Shown piece after piece: positions 16,391 through 24,772 of a stretch of DNA of 64,000 bases. Position 1 is the first letter of the stretch, and every line of letters begins with the position of its first letter. The notes beneath the pieces were generated by a model. The model did no database searches. It was not told the origin of the DNA and saw only the letters and a program-made list of their open reading frames with translations. The stretch spans positions 62,001 to 126,000 of the forward strand of contig CAZLJE010000014.1 of the NCBI GenBank assembly GCA_964559835.1, read 5' to 3'. The position numbers were made by a program, and so were the translations under genes. The DNA comes from DAISJI01 sp964559835. GTDB lineage: Bacteria > Acidobacteriota > Terriglobia > Terriglobales > Acidobacteriaceae.

Positions 16391-17410
16391 ATGCCGGAAA
16401 GCGTAATGGACCTGATCGTTGCGGAGCTGAAGAAGAGCGGACCGTCGTACTATCCGCAACGTGGTGAACTGCGCAACGTGCGGGTTGTCGGCCACACGCC
16501 GAAAACCGACCACTACATTTACGACATCGTCATTGATTTCGCCGACGGCAGCGAGCGGCTGGCGGCCAAGGTGTATCGCGGCGCCAAATTAGGCCAGCAG
16601 GGCGCGCGCACCATGGCCGAAACCGAGTACAACAACCTGAACCAGGTCTTCAGCGTGTTCGAGAAGAAGCGGCTGTCAGGTATTCCCCGGCCGGTCGGTG
16701 AATTCTCGGAGATGGGCGCGGTCGTTGCGGAAAAGCTGCTGGGGTTGCCGCTGCAGTCGATCATCATGAAGGCCGCGCTGCTTCCGGGCTACGCGGACCA
16801 CGGCATCCTGACCGAGGCGGCGCGCCAGACCGGCGCCTGGTTGCGCAGCTTCCATAAAGCAACCGCCGACCTGCCGGCGCCTTTCGATCCGGCGGCGCTG
16901 CAGAAAGATCTCGAGAAGCTTTGCGACAACTGCCGCGGCGAGGGCCTGGACGACCACGCCGTGCGCACAATCCTGTCCGGATCGAAGAGCATCCTCTCGC
17001 GGTCGCGCAAGAACCTGCCGTGCTCGGCGGTGCTGTGCGACTTCACTCCGCTGAACGTGGTGGTGATGGAAAACGGGCTCGGCTTCTGCGACTTCGCGAA
17101 GATGACGGCGCGCGGCAATTCCTACCAGGATGTCGCAACCTTCCTGGCGTGCGTTGAGGCGCTCGAGAAGTATCCGTTCTGCAACCGCAACATCACGGCG
17201 CAAGTGCAGGAGGAGTTCCTGAACGCGTACGGCGCGAGCGCGCAGGAACAGGCGATCCTGCGCGTGCTGAAGATGAAGGCGCTGCTGGGAATGTTCGCGC
17301 AAGGACGCGGCGTAAAGGAAAGCGCGGTGCGGAAGAAAGTCATGTGGGCGACGGTGATGAAGCGGTTCATCCAGCAGGCGGCGCAGAGATCGCTCGCGCC
17401 CGCGGCCTGA
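16391..17410 (+). CDS. Kinase-like protein of the aminoglycoside phosphotransferase fold
   Basis: A 339-residue soluble protein. The N-lobe has LAAKVYRGAKLG with a candidate ATP lysine, followed by MAETEYNNLNQVF. The catalytic-loop equivalent reads VLCDFTPLNVVV, keeping the Asp and Asn of HxDxxxxN but with Cys in place of His, and the metal-site Asp is in GFCDFAKM. The fold assignment is by motif order and spacing. Substrate unknown; relatives phosphorylate small molecules or lipopolysaccharide sugars. A good GGAG precedes ATG 16391. An intrinsic terminator follows at 17482. Confidence 0.65.
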   Translation: MPESVMDLIVAELKKSGPSYYPQRGELRNVRVVGHTPKTDHYIYDIVIDFADGSERLAAKVYRGAKLGQQGARTMAETEYNNLNQVFSVFEKKRLSGIPRPVGEFSEMGAVVAEKLLGLPLQSIIMKAALLPGYADHGILTEAARQTGAWLRSFHKATADLPAPFDPAALQKDLEKLCDNCRGEGLDDHAVRTILSGSKSILSRSRKNLPCSAVLCDFTPLNVVVMENGLGFCDFAKMTARGNSYQDVATFLACVEALEKYPFCNRNITAQVQEEFLNAYGASAQEQAILRVLKMKALLGMFAQGRGVKESAVRKKVMWATVMKRFIQQAAQRSLAPAA

Positions 17411-17481
17411 AGTTTCACGTGGGGCCGTCTAATACGCGGCGGTCCACACGGAAAAGACAACAAAACCTCATACGCCTCCTT

Positions 17482-17510
17482 GCCCGGCGCCCTTGGCCGG
17501 GCGATTTTTT
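17482..17510 (+). terminator. Intrinsic terminator after the kinase-like gene
   Basis: GCCCGG and CCGGGC form a GC-rich stem (GCCCGGCGCCCTTGGCCGGGC) followed by GATTTTTT. Confidence 0.8.
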
Positions 17511-17511
17511 G

Positions 17512-17618
17512 GGAAGTAGTAAGTAATGAGTAATAGGTAATGAGAACCGAAAGGCAGTTCCGCATCTGCCGCTCTCATTGCTTATTACTCATTACTTATT
17601 ACTCATTACTTATTACGG
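17512..17618. repeat. AGTAATGAGTAATA-type hairpin
   Basis: GTAGTAAGTAATGAGTAATAGG faces CTTATTACTCATTACTTATTACTCATTAC. The same unit makes 18674-18778 and 13801-13875. A compact separate hairpin, AACAGCCCG (17620-17628) with CGGGCTGTT (17639-17647), follows, and then GAAACTGAAACT-type units at 17649-17675. Confidence 0.85.
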
Positions 17619-17673
17619 AAACAGCCCGAACTCGCGTCCGGGCTGTTCTTGAAACTGAAACTCGAAACTGAAA

Positions 17674-18549
17674 CTACTGTTTCGGATTCTTCGGCGGCGG
17701 GGCGGGCTGCTGGCCCTGTTGCTGCGCCTGCTGCTGCTGGCCGTCCTGGCCGGGCTTGATGTCCTGTCCCTCGTAGGTGATCTTCACGTTGGCGCCGAAA
17801 CGTTTGTAGTTGGTGTATTTCACCACCTGCTTCACGTGCACGTCCTCGTTGCGGAAGTGCAGCGTGTCGTTGACCAGCGTGTAGGTCGGGAACCAGTACT
17901 TGCCGTCGATCTGCTCGCGCCACGTGGTGAACGCGGGAAAGAGGTTCTCCTGCCCGCCCTTCTTGCCGGTGCCAAGGTCGGGCACGTTCTTGCCATGCGT
18001 CTTGACGATCTGGAAGTCGTGGTCGTCGACCCAGATGCGGCCCTGGAAGTAACGGCGGTCTTTGTCGATGTGCTTGGGCGCGATGTCGAACACGTAGGTG
18101 TTCAGTTCGTCTTCCTTCTGCTGGCCGACATAGAGGATGTCGTAATCGCCGATCTCGTCGGAGGTGAGCACGAAGGGCATCCGCTTCTCAATGTCGGCAA
18201 AATCTTCGCGCGTCATCATGATGCGCTGAAGCGAGTTCTGCGGAGCGAACTTGACCTGCTCGATGCGGCGCCCTTTGTCGTCGAAGGTGACGTCGACAAC
18301 CTGCCGGTACTCGCCATCCACGGTGTCGCCATCGAGCGTGTCCACGCGGACGTCCTGCGTGTACGTGTACTGCTCGCGCGCCTGCTTGAATTCCTTTTCC
18401 TTCGAGGCAAACTTCTGGATGATCTGGTCGACCGTCAAGGGAGGCTGCGGGTCTACTTTGCGGAGCTCGCCTTCCTGGGCGCGGCCAAACACGGGGAGCA
18501 TGAGGGCGAGAGCGGCAAGGACGAAGAGCTTGGAAAATCGGCGATTCAT
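17674..18549 (-). CDS. Exported protein, possibly LolA/outer-membrane lipoprotein-sorting-like
   Basis: A 291-residue exported protein with signal peptide MNRRFSKLFVLAALALMLP ending at GRAQ. The mature region has strand-rich segments such as YTYTQDVRVDTLDGDTVDGE, GRIWVDDHDFQIVKTHGK and TTWREQIDGKYWFPTY, a pattern seen in LolA-type sheets that carry or sense lipids. The tail is low-complexity (QQQQAQQQGQQPAPPP). Function is not assignable beyond a periplasmic role. It is divergent from the S9 peptidase gene, with a repeat hairpin between. Confidence 0.6.
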   Translation of the reverse strand: MNRRFSKLFVLAALALMLPVFGRAQEGELRKVDPQPPLTVDQIIQKFASKEKEFKQAREQYTYTQDVRVDTLDGDTVDGEYRQVVDVTFDDKGRRIEQVKFAPQNSLQRIMMTREDFADIEKRMPFVLTSDEIGDYDILYVGQQKEDELNTYVFDIAPKHIDKDRRYFQGRIWVDDHDFQIVKTHGKNVPDLGTGKKGGQENLFPAFTTWREQIDGKYWFPTYTLVNDTLHFRNEDVHVKQVVKYTNYKRFGANVKITYEGQDIKPGQDGQQQQAQQQGQQPAPPPKNPKQ

Positions 18550-18673
18550 AGCAAGTCCTGTTCTGACTTAGATGCCTCGGGAATCTGACCGGACGCGGCA
18601 ATCCAGTTGAATTAACACCAGTTTACACGCGTTGTTGCGGGGAGCGCACTCGGCCCGGTGTCGGCGACGGGCG

Positions 18674-18778
18674 AGTAATAAGTGGCGAGTAATAAGTAAT
18701 GAGTAATAAGTCGCAAGCGAGCTGCGGCAGTCGCGAGCCGTATTACTTGTTACTCATTACTTATTACTGCCTGTTAGA
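18674..18778. repeat. AGTAATAAGTAATGA hairpin upstream of the S9 peptidase
   Basis: GCGAGTAATAAGTAATGAGTAATAAG faces TATTACTTGTTACTCATTACTTATTAC with about 30 bases between, inside a divergent promoter region. Confidence 0.85.
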
Positions 18779-18803
18779 CTTTCCCGTTTATTTGGAGGCG
18801 CCT

Positions 18804-21026
18804 GTGCGTCGCATACTGCTCGCAGTCTTAGTTCTCGTAACTCTCGCCTCGGCCCAGAAGCGGCCGTTCACCTTCGAAGACATGATGGCGCTGAAGCGCG
18901 TCGGGGACCCGGTGATCTCGCCCGACGGGAAATGGGTGGCGTTTTCGGCCGTCGAGGTCAACCTGGCCGAGAACACGCGCAAGTCGCACTTGTGGGTTGT
19001 GCCGCTGGCAGGAGGCGAGTCGAAGAAGATCACGGACGACAAGGCGGGAGAGAGCCGTCCGCGGTTCACGCCCGATGGAAAGCAACTGTCGTTCCTGTCG
19101 GCGAAGGATGGCAGCACGCAGGTGTGGGTGCAGGATTTCGATTCGACGACGGGCGCGCTGATGGGAGAGGCGCACAAGATCACCAGCATCTCGACCGAGG
19201 CGGACGGGCAAATGTGGTCGCCGGATGGCAAGTGGCTGCTGTTCACCTCGGGCGTGTATCCGGAGTGCGATCGTAGCACCGGCGTCTCGCCGGTCAAGCC
19301 GGATAACGCGGGCGTCTCACCTGCAACGGCGACATCTGAAAGCTCGGTGACCGGCGGGACGCCGATGCTCCGGTTCGACGCTTGCAACAAACAGAAGGAC
19401 GAGGAACTGGCGAAAAGTAAGGTGAAGGCGCGCGAGTTCCGGCAACTGCTCTACCGGCACTGGAACGCCTACTTGGGCGACAAGCGCACGCACATCTTCA
19501 TTCAGCCCGCGGACGGCTCCGCTCCGCCGCGGGATTTGACGCCGGGCGAGCACGACGCGCCTCCGTTCTCGCTCGGCGGCAGCGACATGTACGCCTTCTC
19601 GCCGGATTCGAAAGAGGTCGCGTTCACGAGCAACATCGACGAGGTGGCGGCGACGAGCACGAACAGCGACATCTTTCTGGTCCCCGTCACAGGCGGCACG
19701 CCGAAGAAGATTTCGGTCTCGCAGGGCAGCGACTCGACGCCGCGCTACTCGCCCGACGGCAAGTACATCGCGTGGCTGATGCAGGAAACGCCCGGCTACG
19801 AGAGCGATAGGTTTCAACTGGTGCTGTACGACAGACAGTCGGGACAGATTACTAACCTTACGCGTGACTTCGATCGGTGGGTTGGCTCTTTCGTATGGAA
19901 TCCCGACTCGAAGTACCTGTGGTTTTCGGCTGAAGACAAGGGCGAAGCACCTGTGTACATGCAGAGTATCTCGCTCAACGCGAATCGCGCGCGAGCGGAG
20001 GTTTTCCGCGGGCACAACGATGATCTCGCGGTCATGCCAAACGGGGCAGCGTTGGTCTTTACGAGAGTGTCCGCACAAGCACCTGCGGAAATCTATACCT
20101 TCAATCTCAGCGAACATGACATGGCAGTCGAAGCGAATCCGGTGAAGACGATTCTGTCCGGATCGTCAGAAAAACCTCCCGCAGACGATCGAGTTCGTCA
20201 ACTCACCCATCTCAACGAGCCCGTCCTTTCCGCCATCTCGATGTCCCCACTCGAGTCCTGCTGGTTCACCGGCGCGGCGAAGGCGAAAGTCCAGGGCTTC
20301 ATCGTCAAGCCGCCCAACTTCGACGCCAACCAGAAATATCCGGTGAAGTTCCTCATCCACGGCGGGCCGGAGGGCGCGTGGGGCGACTCGTGGTCGTACC
20401 GTTGGAACCCCGAGTTGTTCGCCGCGAATGGCTACGTCGTCGTGATGATCAATCCGACGGGCTCGACCGGATACGGACAGGCGTTCACGAAGGCGATCCA
20501 GGGCGATTGGGGCGGGCGTCCGTACGAAGACCTGATGAAGGGCCTGGATTACGCGCTCGCGCACTACCCGTACATGGACGGCAACCGCGTCTGCGCGCTC
20601 GGCGCCAGCTACGGCGGCTACATGGCGAACTGGCTGCTTGGGCACACCACGCGCTTCAAGTGCATCGTTTCGCACGACGGCATGTACAACACCATCAGCG
20701 CCTACGGCACCACCGAGGAGCTTTGGTTTCCCGAGTGGGAGTTCAAGGGAACGCCGTGGACGAACCGCAAGATCTACGAGAAGTGGTCGCCGTCGAATTT
20801 CGTCGAGAAGTTCAAGACGCCGACGCTCGTCGTGCACGGGCAATTGGATTTCCGGCTCGACGTGAGCGAGGGATTCCAGTTGTTCACCGCGTTGCAGAAG
20901 ATGAAAGTCCCGTCGAAGATGCTCTATTTCCCCGACGAGGGGCATTGGGTATTGAAGCCGCAGAATTCGCAGCTCTGGTACAAGACGGTGAACGCATGGG
21001 TGGACCAGTGGGTGAATAAGCCGTAG
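18804..21026 (+). CDS. S9-family prolyl oligopeptidase-like peptidase, exported
   Basis: A 740-residue protein with signal peptide (VRRILLAVLVLVTLASAQ), a seven-bladed WD40-like propeller of TolB-type units (for example ISPDGKWVAFS and SPDGKWLLF), and a C-terminal alpha/beta hydrolase. Triad: Ser in GASYGGYMANW, Asp in QLDFRLDV, His in DEGHWVLK. Such enzymes cleave oligopeptides, often dipeptidyl or acylaminoacyl, in the periplasm. GTG 18804 was chosen since GGAGG precedes it by 6 bases and it starts the signal peptide. Residues about 155-195 (19270-19385) are an in-frame dispersed repeat (STGVSPV, AGVSPATA, TGGTPM) placed in the propeller. Confidence 0.92.
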   Translation: MRRILLAVLVLVTLASAQKRPFTFEDMMALKRVGDPVISPDGKWVAFSAVEVNLAENTRKSHLWVVPLAGGESKKITDDKAGESRPRFTPDGKQLSFLSAKDGSTQVWVQDFDSTTGALMGEAHKITSISTEADGQMWSPDGKWLLFTSGVYPECDRSTGVSPVKPDNAGVSPATATSESSVTGGTPMLRFDACNKQKDEELAKSKVKAREFRQLLYRHWNAYLGDKRTHIFIQPADGSAPPRDLTPGEHDAPPFSLGGSDMYAFSPDSKEVAFTSNIDEVAATSTNSDIFLVPVTGGTPKKISVSQGSDSTPRYSPDGKYIAWLMQETPGYESDRFQLVLYDRQSGQITNLTRDFDRWVGSFVWNPDSKYLWFSAEDKGEAPVYMQSISLNANRARAEVFRGHNDDLAVMPNGAALVFTRVSAQAPAEIYTFNLSEHDMAVEANPVKTILSGSSEKPPADDRVRQLTHLNEPVLSAISMSPLESCWFTGAAKAKVQGFIVKPPNFDANQKYPVKFLIHGGPEGAWGDSWSYRWNPELFAANGYVVVMINPTGSTGYGQAFTKAIQGDWGGRPYEDLMKGLDYALAHYPYMDGNRVCALGASYGGYMANWLLGHTTRFKCIVSHDGMYNTISAYGTTEELWFPEWEFKGTPWTNRKIYEKWSPSNFVEKFKTPTLVVHGQLDFRLDVSEGFQLFTALQKMKVPSKMLYFPDEGHWVLKPQNSQLWYKTVNAWVDQWVNKP
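19270..19385 (+). repeat. In-frame VSPAT-type repeat inside the S9 peptidase gene
   Basis: Contains GCGGGCGTCTCACCTGCAAC, matching the intergenic core at 5485-5504 with one change, plus flanking GGCGTCTCGCCGG and CCGGCGGGACGCC, which are near complements. It encodes a low-complexity loop without disturbing the reading frame. Confidence 0.75.
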
Positions 21027-21047
21027 GGCGTAGCTGGTAGGGCGGTA

Positions 21048-21169
21048 AACAAACCATTGCCGATTGTCGATTGACGATTGCCGATTAAAAAAACGTTCAC
21101 ACGAAGGTCACGAAGGTTACACGAAGGGACGAAATCCGCAATCATCAATCGGCAATCGGAAATGGTTTT
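21048..21169. repeat. Hairpin of CGATTGC units with nested CACGAAGG units
   Basis: Outer arms AAACCATTGCCGATTGTCG and CAATCGGCAATCGGAAATGG are complementary. Between them lies a run of CACACGAAGGTCACGAAGGTTACACGAAGG, another heptad family also seen near 40554. Located between convergent genes. Confidence 0.8.
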
Positions 21170-21172
21170 GCA

Positions 21173-24130
21173 TTAATTATCTCTCGCGGTTCTCGTCGCT
21201 CGCTCCAGCAACGTCGCGGGGCTGCCGGTTTCCCAGGTGTGGAGCGTGAAGGTCGCCTCGGAAGCACCGCTGGTGGCGCGGATCTCCACGGTCAGGCCGG
21301 AACCGGTCACGCGCGGCGTGTAGGTAGCGAGTCCCCAGCCGTTGGTATTTACGACGACGTCTTCGGACGCGATGACGACAGTGCTTCCGTAGTGCCCGGT
21401 GACGGAGTCGCCCGAGCCGGTACGGTCTGACTGCGCCGGTTTGTAGGCGATCATGCTGAACTTCACCGGCACGCCCGCGACGACGTTCGGTGGATCGGAC
21501 AAATCCGCCGCGCGCACGCTCACGGGTAGGAACATCCTGGTCGGCACGACCCACTGCGCGTCGCCGGCGGTCTTGATCAGGTGCGTGCCGCCAGTGGTCG
21601 CGACGGCGTAGATGTAGAAGATGTCGCACGCGGTCTGCGGCGATACACCGACGCACGCGCTCACGCGGATTTCCGATGACATGTTCGCGACCGTCAGCGT
21701 CGACGATGCCTCACCGTTCGCATCGGTCAGGACGCTCGCCGAGGAAAGCGTGCCGCTGCCGAGCATGACCTCGAACTCGACCAGCCTTGCGGCGAGTGGC
21801 GCCCCGTTTCCGACGATGCGCGCCAGCAGCGGCACCGACGCGGAGGTATTCTTCGCGATGTAAAGCTTGGGCGGCACTCCCGTCACTGCCAGTGTCGAAC
21901 TGATCCCGTTGACGGTGGCGAATACGCTCACGCCGCTACTCAAGCTGGCCGACAACGTGACCGCGCCTGCTGCCTTCACGGACATCCATATCGACGCTTC
22001 GCCTGCGCCGTCGGTGGCAAGCGTGCAGTCCTGCGTGTTGCAGGGCGCGAGCGTTACGTTCGGGCTCGGCGAAACGAATCGAACCGACGCTCCGCTCACT
22101 GGCGTCAAGCCGTCGCTGGCGAGGACGCGCACGCGGAACGGGTCCGGCGCCTGTGCTCCGACCGGCACCGGCGGATTCGCGCCATTGAGTAGTTGCAGCG
22201 TGTTGTCGATCGCGCCGCCATAGCGCACGGCGTTGGCGATCGACGCCGTCGCGCCGGTCGCGGGGTCCTCGATGTTGAGCGCGTACGTGCCGTCGGCAAG
22301 GGAAGGCGCGCTGACCATCAAGCGCTCGGGTGAGAACGACATCACGGGGGCAACGGTCGTGCCCACGGTGACCTTGAGACCGGCAGTAAATCCGAGGCCG
22401 TCGATGGTGATCACGGTCCCGCCTTCGGGCGCGGCCTGCGCCGGCGACACGGTGTCGGCGTAGAGCACTCGCGCACGATACAGGAAGTCGGGACGACCGT
22501 CGCCGCGAGCGTCGGTGATCGCCAGCTTGTATGTGCCGGACGAGAGTGACGTCTGCAACCGCGTGATGCCCGTCTTTCCGGAGTTGAAGTAGGTCTGTGC
22601 CAGGACGGGCGCGGCGGTTGCATCGTCGGTGGCACTCCATATCCCTATCACTGGCAGCGCCTTGGAAGCCGTGGGTGCAGCGTTGCTGATTGCGGTCACC
22701 TCCACGTTGAAGCTGCGGCCGCTGCGCACGGTGAGGGCGTGCCAATCCACGTCGCCCAACCCGTTGAGCGCGGCCGACCAGGACCCGGCGCCCGGGATGG
22801 GCGAGGGTGCGTCGAAACTGTGCGGCTCGTACATGTCTGCGCCGTCAAGGGATCGGCCGGCGAGGACGATGTCCTGGGTGAAATCACTACCGGCAGAAAC
22901 GGTCACGATGATCGGCGTCGCTGTACCGGGCGGTGTCACTTGCGCGCTCTTGTACGGACCGACCGACAGCGTGCCGGTGTAGTTCGGGTTAATAGGTTCG
23001 ATCGTGATCTGGTATTTCGCCGACGTATAGCCGGTTGGGATTTCGAGACCCGCCGAGTCGAAGTAGCCGCGTAGCGAAGCATCGTCGGAGCCCCAGCGGT
23101 CGTAACGCTGTCCAGTGGAGTCCGTATAACCGGTGACAATGTTCCCGGCATTGCCGCGATAAAGGAAGCCAGAAACCGAAGTCGCGACCGTTTTGGTTGA
23201 AACCGCATTCGTGGTGGGATCGATGAGCCGCGCCACCACGTTCGCTCCCTGGAGGGGCACGCCGGCGAACGAAACCGTGCCGTGAATGCGCGCGGTCGTA
23301 GCGGCGAAGATCTTCTTGCCGGTGAAGCTGCCGACATTATCGGCGGTCACCGGATACAGGGCGGAAACGGCCATACGGTCGTCCATGCGTAGCTGGTCTG
23401 CATTGGCATAGCAACCGTATGAGGCCGAGCACAGGCTGCCGACCGGGTGCATCAGCGGGTAGCCGGCGACCTCGTCGGCAGACGGACCCGCCGGCTTGTT
23501 GGTTTCGACAGAGTCGTTCGCCTGAGACCAATCGAGCCCAAGCGCGCGACCGATAATCCTGGTGAGCCGGTAATGGAGAATCGGTATGTCACTCGAGAGC
23601 TTCACGCACGCGCCATTGAGCACGATCAGCGCATGGGCGATGTGGCCATCGGCAGTGAACTTGTCAGCGCCGCCGTACACCATGTTTGCGGAGCAGAGTT
23701 GGGAAGCGCCGGCACCGAGGAGCGCGTCCGTCACTTTGCCATCTGCGTCGTACACGAATGCCATCGCTTTGGCGGAATCGGGCTGGATGTCGGCAGGCAT
23801 GGTCAGAACCGCACCTGCAACCGTGACGTTCGCGCCGCTGACATCTTCATCCAGCGAACCACCGTGTGTGGCCGTGAGGGCCGCGGTCGCGACACCGGTC
23901 CAGCGCGAGAAGGCATCGGCAACGAGTGCATTGGCGCCGCTCTGGGTCTCGAGTGGCGAGAGGTTCCCCTGGTCGGTGTAATAGACGATCTCGGTCCCCG
24001 CCCAGCGTAGCGGCGTACCGGCGAGTCCGGGATTGAAACCCGTTTTGCCCGCAACGTAAGCTGGACCGCTAGCGTGCGCCGCAACACCCACCAGTAATGC
24101 CGCCAGCAGGACGTTCGCGCGCGTACTCAT
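21173..24130 (-). CDS. Secreted multidomain protein with a degenerate matrixin-type metallopeptidase domain
   Basis: A 985-residue secreted protein. Signal peptide 1-20, then a matrixin-like domain (about 30-260) in which the zinc motif HExxHxxGxxH is replaced: aligned positions read R191, I192, R195 and W201 (TRIIGRALGLDWS), while the Met-turn (LMHPV, M227) and the closing segment MDDRMAVSALYPV are kept. It follows with a carboxypeptidase-regulatory-like domain, a PPC-like region, an IPT/TIG domain (GGTVITIDGLGFTAG) and two or three Big_1-like Ig domains (AGVPVKFSM type). It is very probably catalytically dead and may bind ligands or peptides. Its ATG overlaps the stop of the upstream gene (ATGA). 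A shorter paralogue with an intact zinc site lies at 52479-53456. Confidence 0.8.
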   Translation of the reverse strand: MSTRANVLLAALLVGVAAHASGPAYVAGKTGFNPGLAGTPLRWAGTEIVYYTDQGNLSPLETQSGANALVADAFSRWTGVATAALTATHGGSLDEDVSGANVTVAGAVLTMPADIQPDSAKAMAFVYDADGKVTDALLGAGASQLCSANMVYGGADKFTADGHIAHALIVLNGACVKLSSDIPILHYRLTRIIGRALGLDWSQANDSVETNKPAGPSADEVAGYPLMHPVGSLCSASYGCYANADQLRMDDRMAVSALYPVTADNVGSFTGKKIFAATTARIHGTVSFAGVPLQGANVVARLIDPTTNAVSTKTVATSVSGFLYRGNAGNIVTGYTDSTGQRYDRWGSDDASLRGYFDSAGLEIPTGYTSAKYQITIEPINPNYTGTLSVGPYKSAQVTPPGTATPIIVTVSAGSDFTQDIVLAGRSLDGADMYEPHSFDAPSPIPGAGSWSAALNGLGDVDWHALTVRSGRSFNVEVTAISNAAPTASKALPVIGIWSATDDATAAPVLAQTYFNSGKTGITRLQTSLSSGTYKLAITDARGDGRPDFLYRARVLYADTVSPAQAAPEGGTVITIDGLGFTAGLKVTVGTTVAPVMSFSPERLMVSAPSLADGTYALNIEDPATGATASIANAVRYGGAIDNTLQLLNGANPPVPVGAQAPDPFRVRVLASDGLTPVSGASVRFVSPSPNVTLAPCNTQDCTLATDGAGEASIWMSVKAAGAVTLSASLSSGVSVFATVNGISSTLAVTGVPPKLYIAKNTSASVPLLARIVGNGAPLAARLVEFEVMLGSGTLSSASVLTDANGEASSTLTVANMSSEIRVSACVGVSPQTACDIFYIYAVATTGGTHLIKTAGDAQWVVPTRMFLPVSVRAADLSDPPNVVAGVPVKFSMIAYKPAQSDRTGSGDSVTGHYGSTVVIASEDVVVNTNGWGLATYTPRVTGSGLTVEIRATSGASEATFTLHTWETGSPATLLERATRTARDN

Positions 24131-24606
24131 TGCGCTCTCCTGCGTTGTGGGCGGCTGGGAGACTCACTGGTTGCCGACGTTGTGGTGGTTGCGGATTTCG
24201 TCAAAACTCGGAAGGCGTTTAAATCGTCCGCCGAAATGTCTTCGGGGTGCTGATGACCGGCACGGCCACTCACGGGCGACGTGAGCCCCAATCCGTCAGA
24301 AGGCGGATAGAGGAAGAGCACCAGCGATTCGCCGACGCGATACTCGTCGTCGGCGACATTCCACTGCCGGATGGTGAGGGACTCGCCGGTAGCCGCCCCG
24401 CGCACGCCGTCGTCGACGCGGAAGCTCACGCGCGCGACAGCGATGTCGCCGGGTGAATGAGAGTCTTCATGGACAACCGCTAGTACCGTGCCGCGGAAAA
24501 TGATGCCGGCGTGGGAAGCGATCTCGGCGAAGTCCTGTTTCTGCTGTGCTGCGCAACAGCCAGAACACAGGACGACTGCGCTCACGACGAACAGCCATCG
24601 GCGCAT
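24127..24606 (-). CDS. Small exported partner of the matrixin-type protein
   Basis: A 159-residue protein with signal peptide MRRWLFVVSAVVLCSGCCAAQ. ATG 24606 is supported by GGAGGAACT upstream. The core SHAGIIFRGTVLAV, DDGVRGAATGESLTIRQW and YRVGESLVLFLYPPSDGLG resembles, in order and spacing, the product of 53453-53980 (HVLEAHATRS, LKGAAGDSVTVKQVGG, FQSGEDALLFLRPS). Both genes precede and overlap by 4 bp a matrixin-type gene, so this is a paralogous module. Function unknown; the beta-rich core could be an inhibitor, pro-domain-like partner or export aid. The Thr/Ser/Arg-rich tail is low complexity. Confidence 0.75.
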   Translation of the reverse strand: MRRWLFVVSAVVLCSGCCAAQQKQDFAEIASHAGIIFRGTVLAVVHEDSHSPGDIAVARVSFRVDDGVRGAATGESLTIRQWNVADDEYRVGESLVLFLYPPSDGLGLTSPVSGRAGHQHPEDISADDLNAFRVLTKSATTTTSATSESPSRPQRRRAQ

Positions 24607-24772
24607 AGTTCCTCCGGTGGTAGCGCCGGGAACCGGCCGCCACTGCCCGCTCGATCCAGGCGCTACGTACATATACGGACTTGTGAAACCCGGAATTGTA
24701 GGCAGGAGTAACGCGCGTGCGCAGTGATAACCGAATCGTTAGCGCGATTTTATTGGTGCGAAGCTTCCCGTT

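Noticed and set aside
17620..17647. Hairpin AACAGCCCG/CGGGCTGTT as an intrinsic terminator
   Set aside because: A good stem, but no T-run on either strand, so it is mentioned only as a hairpin next to the repeat tract.
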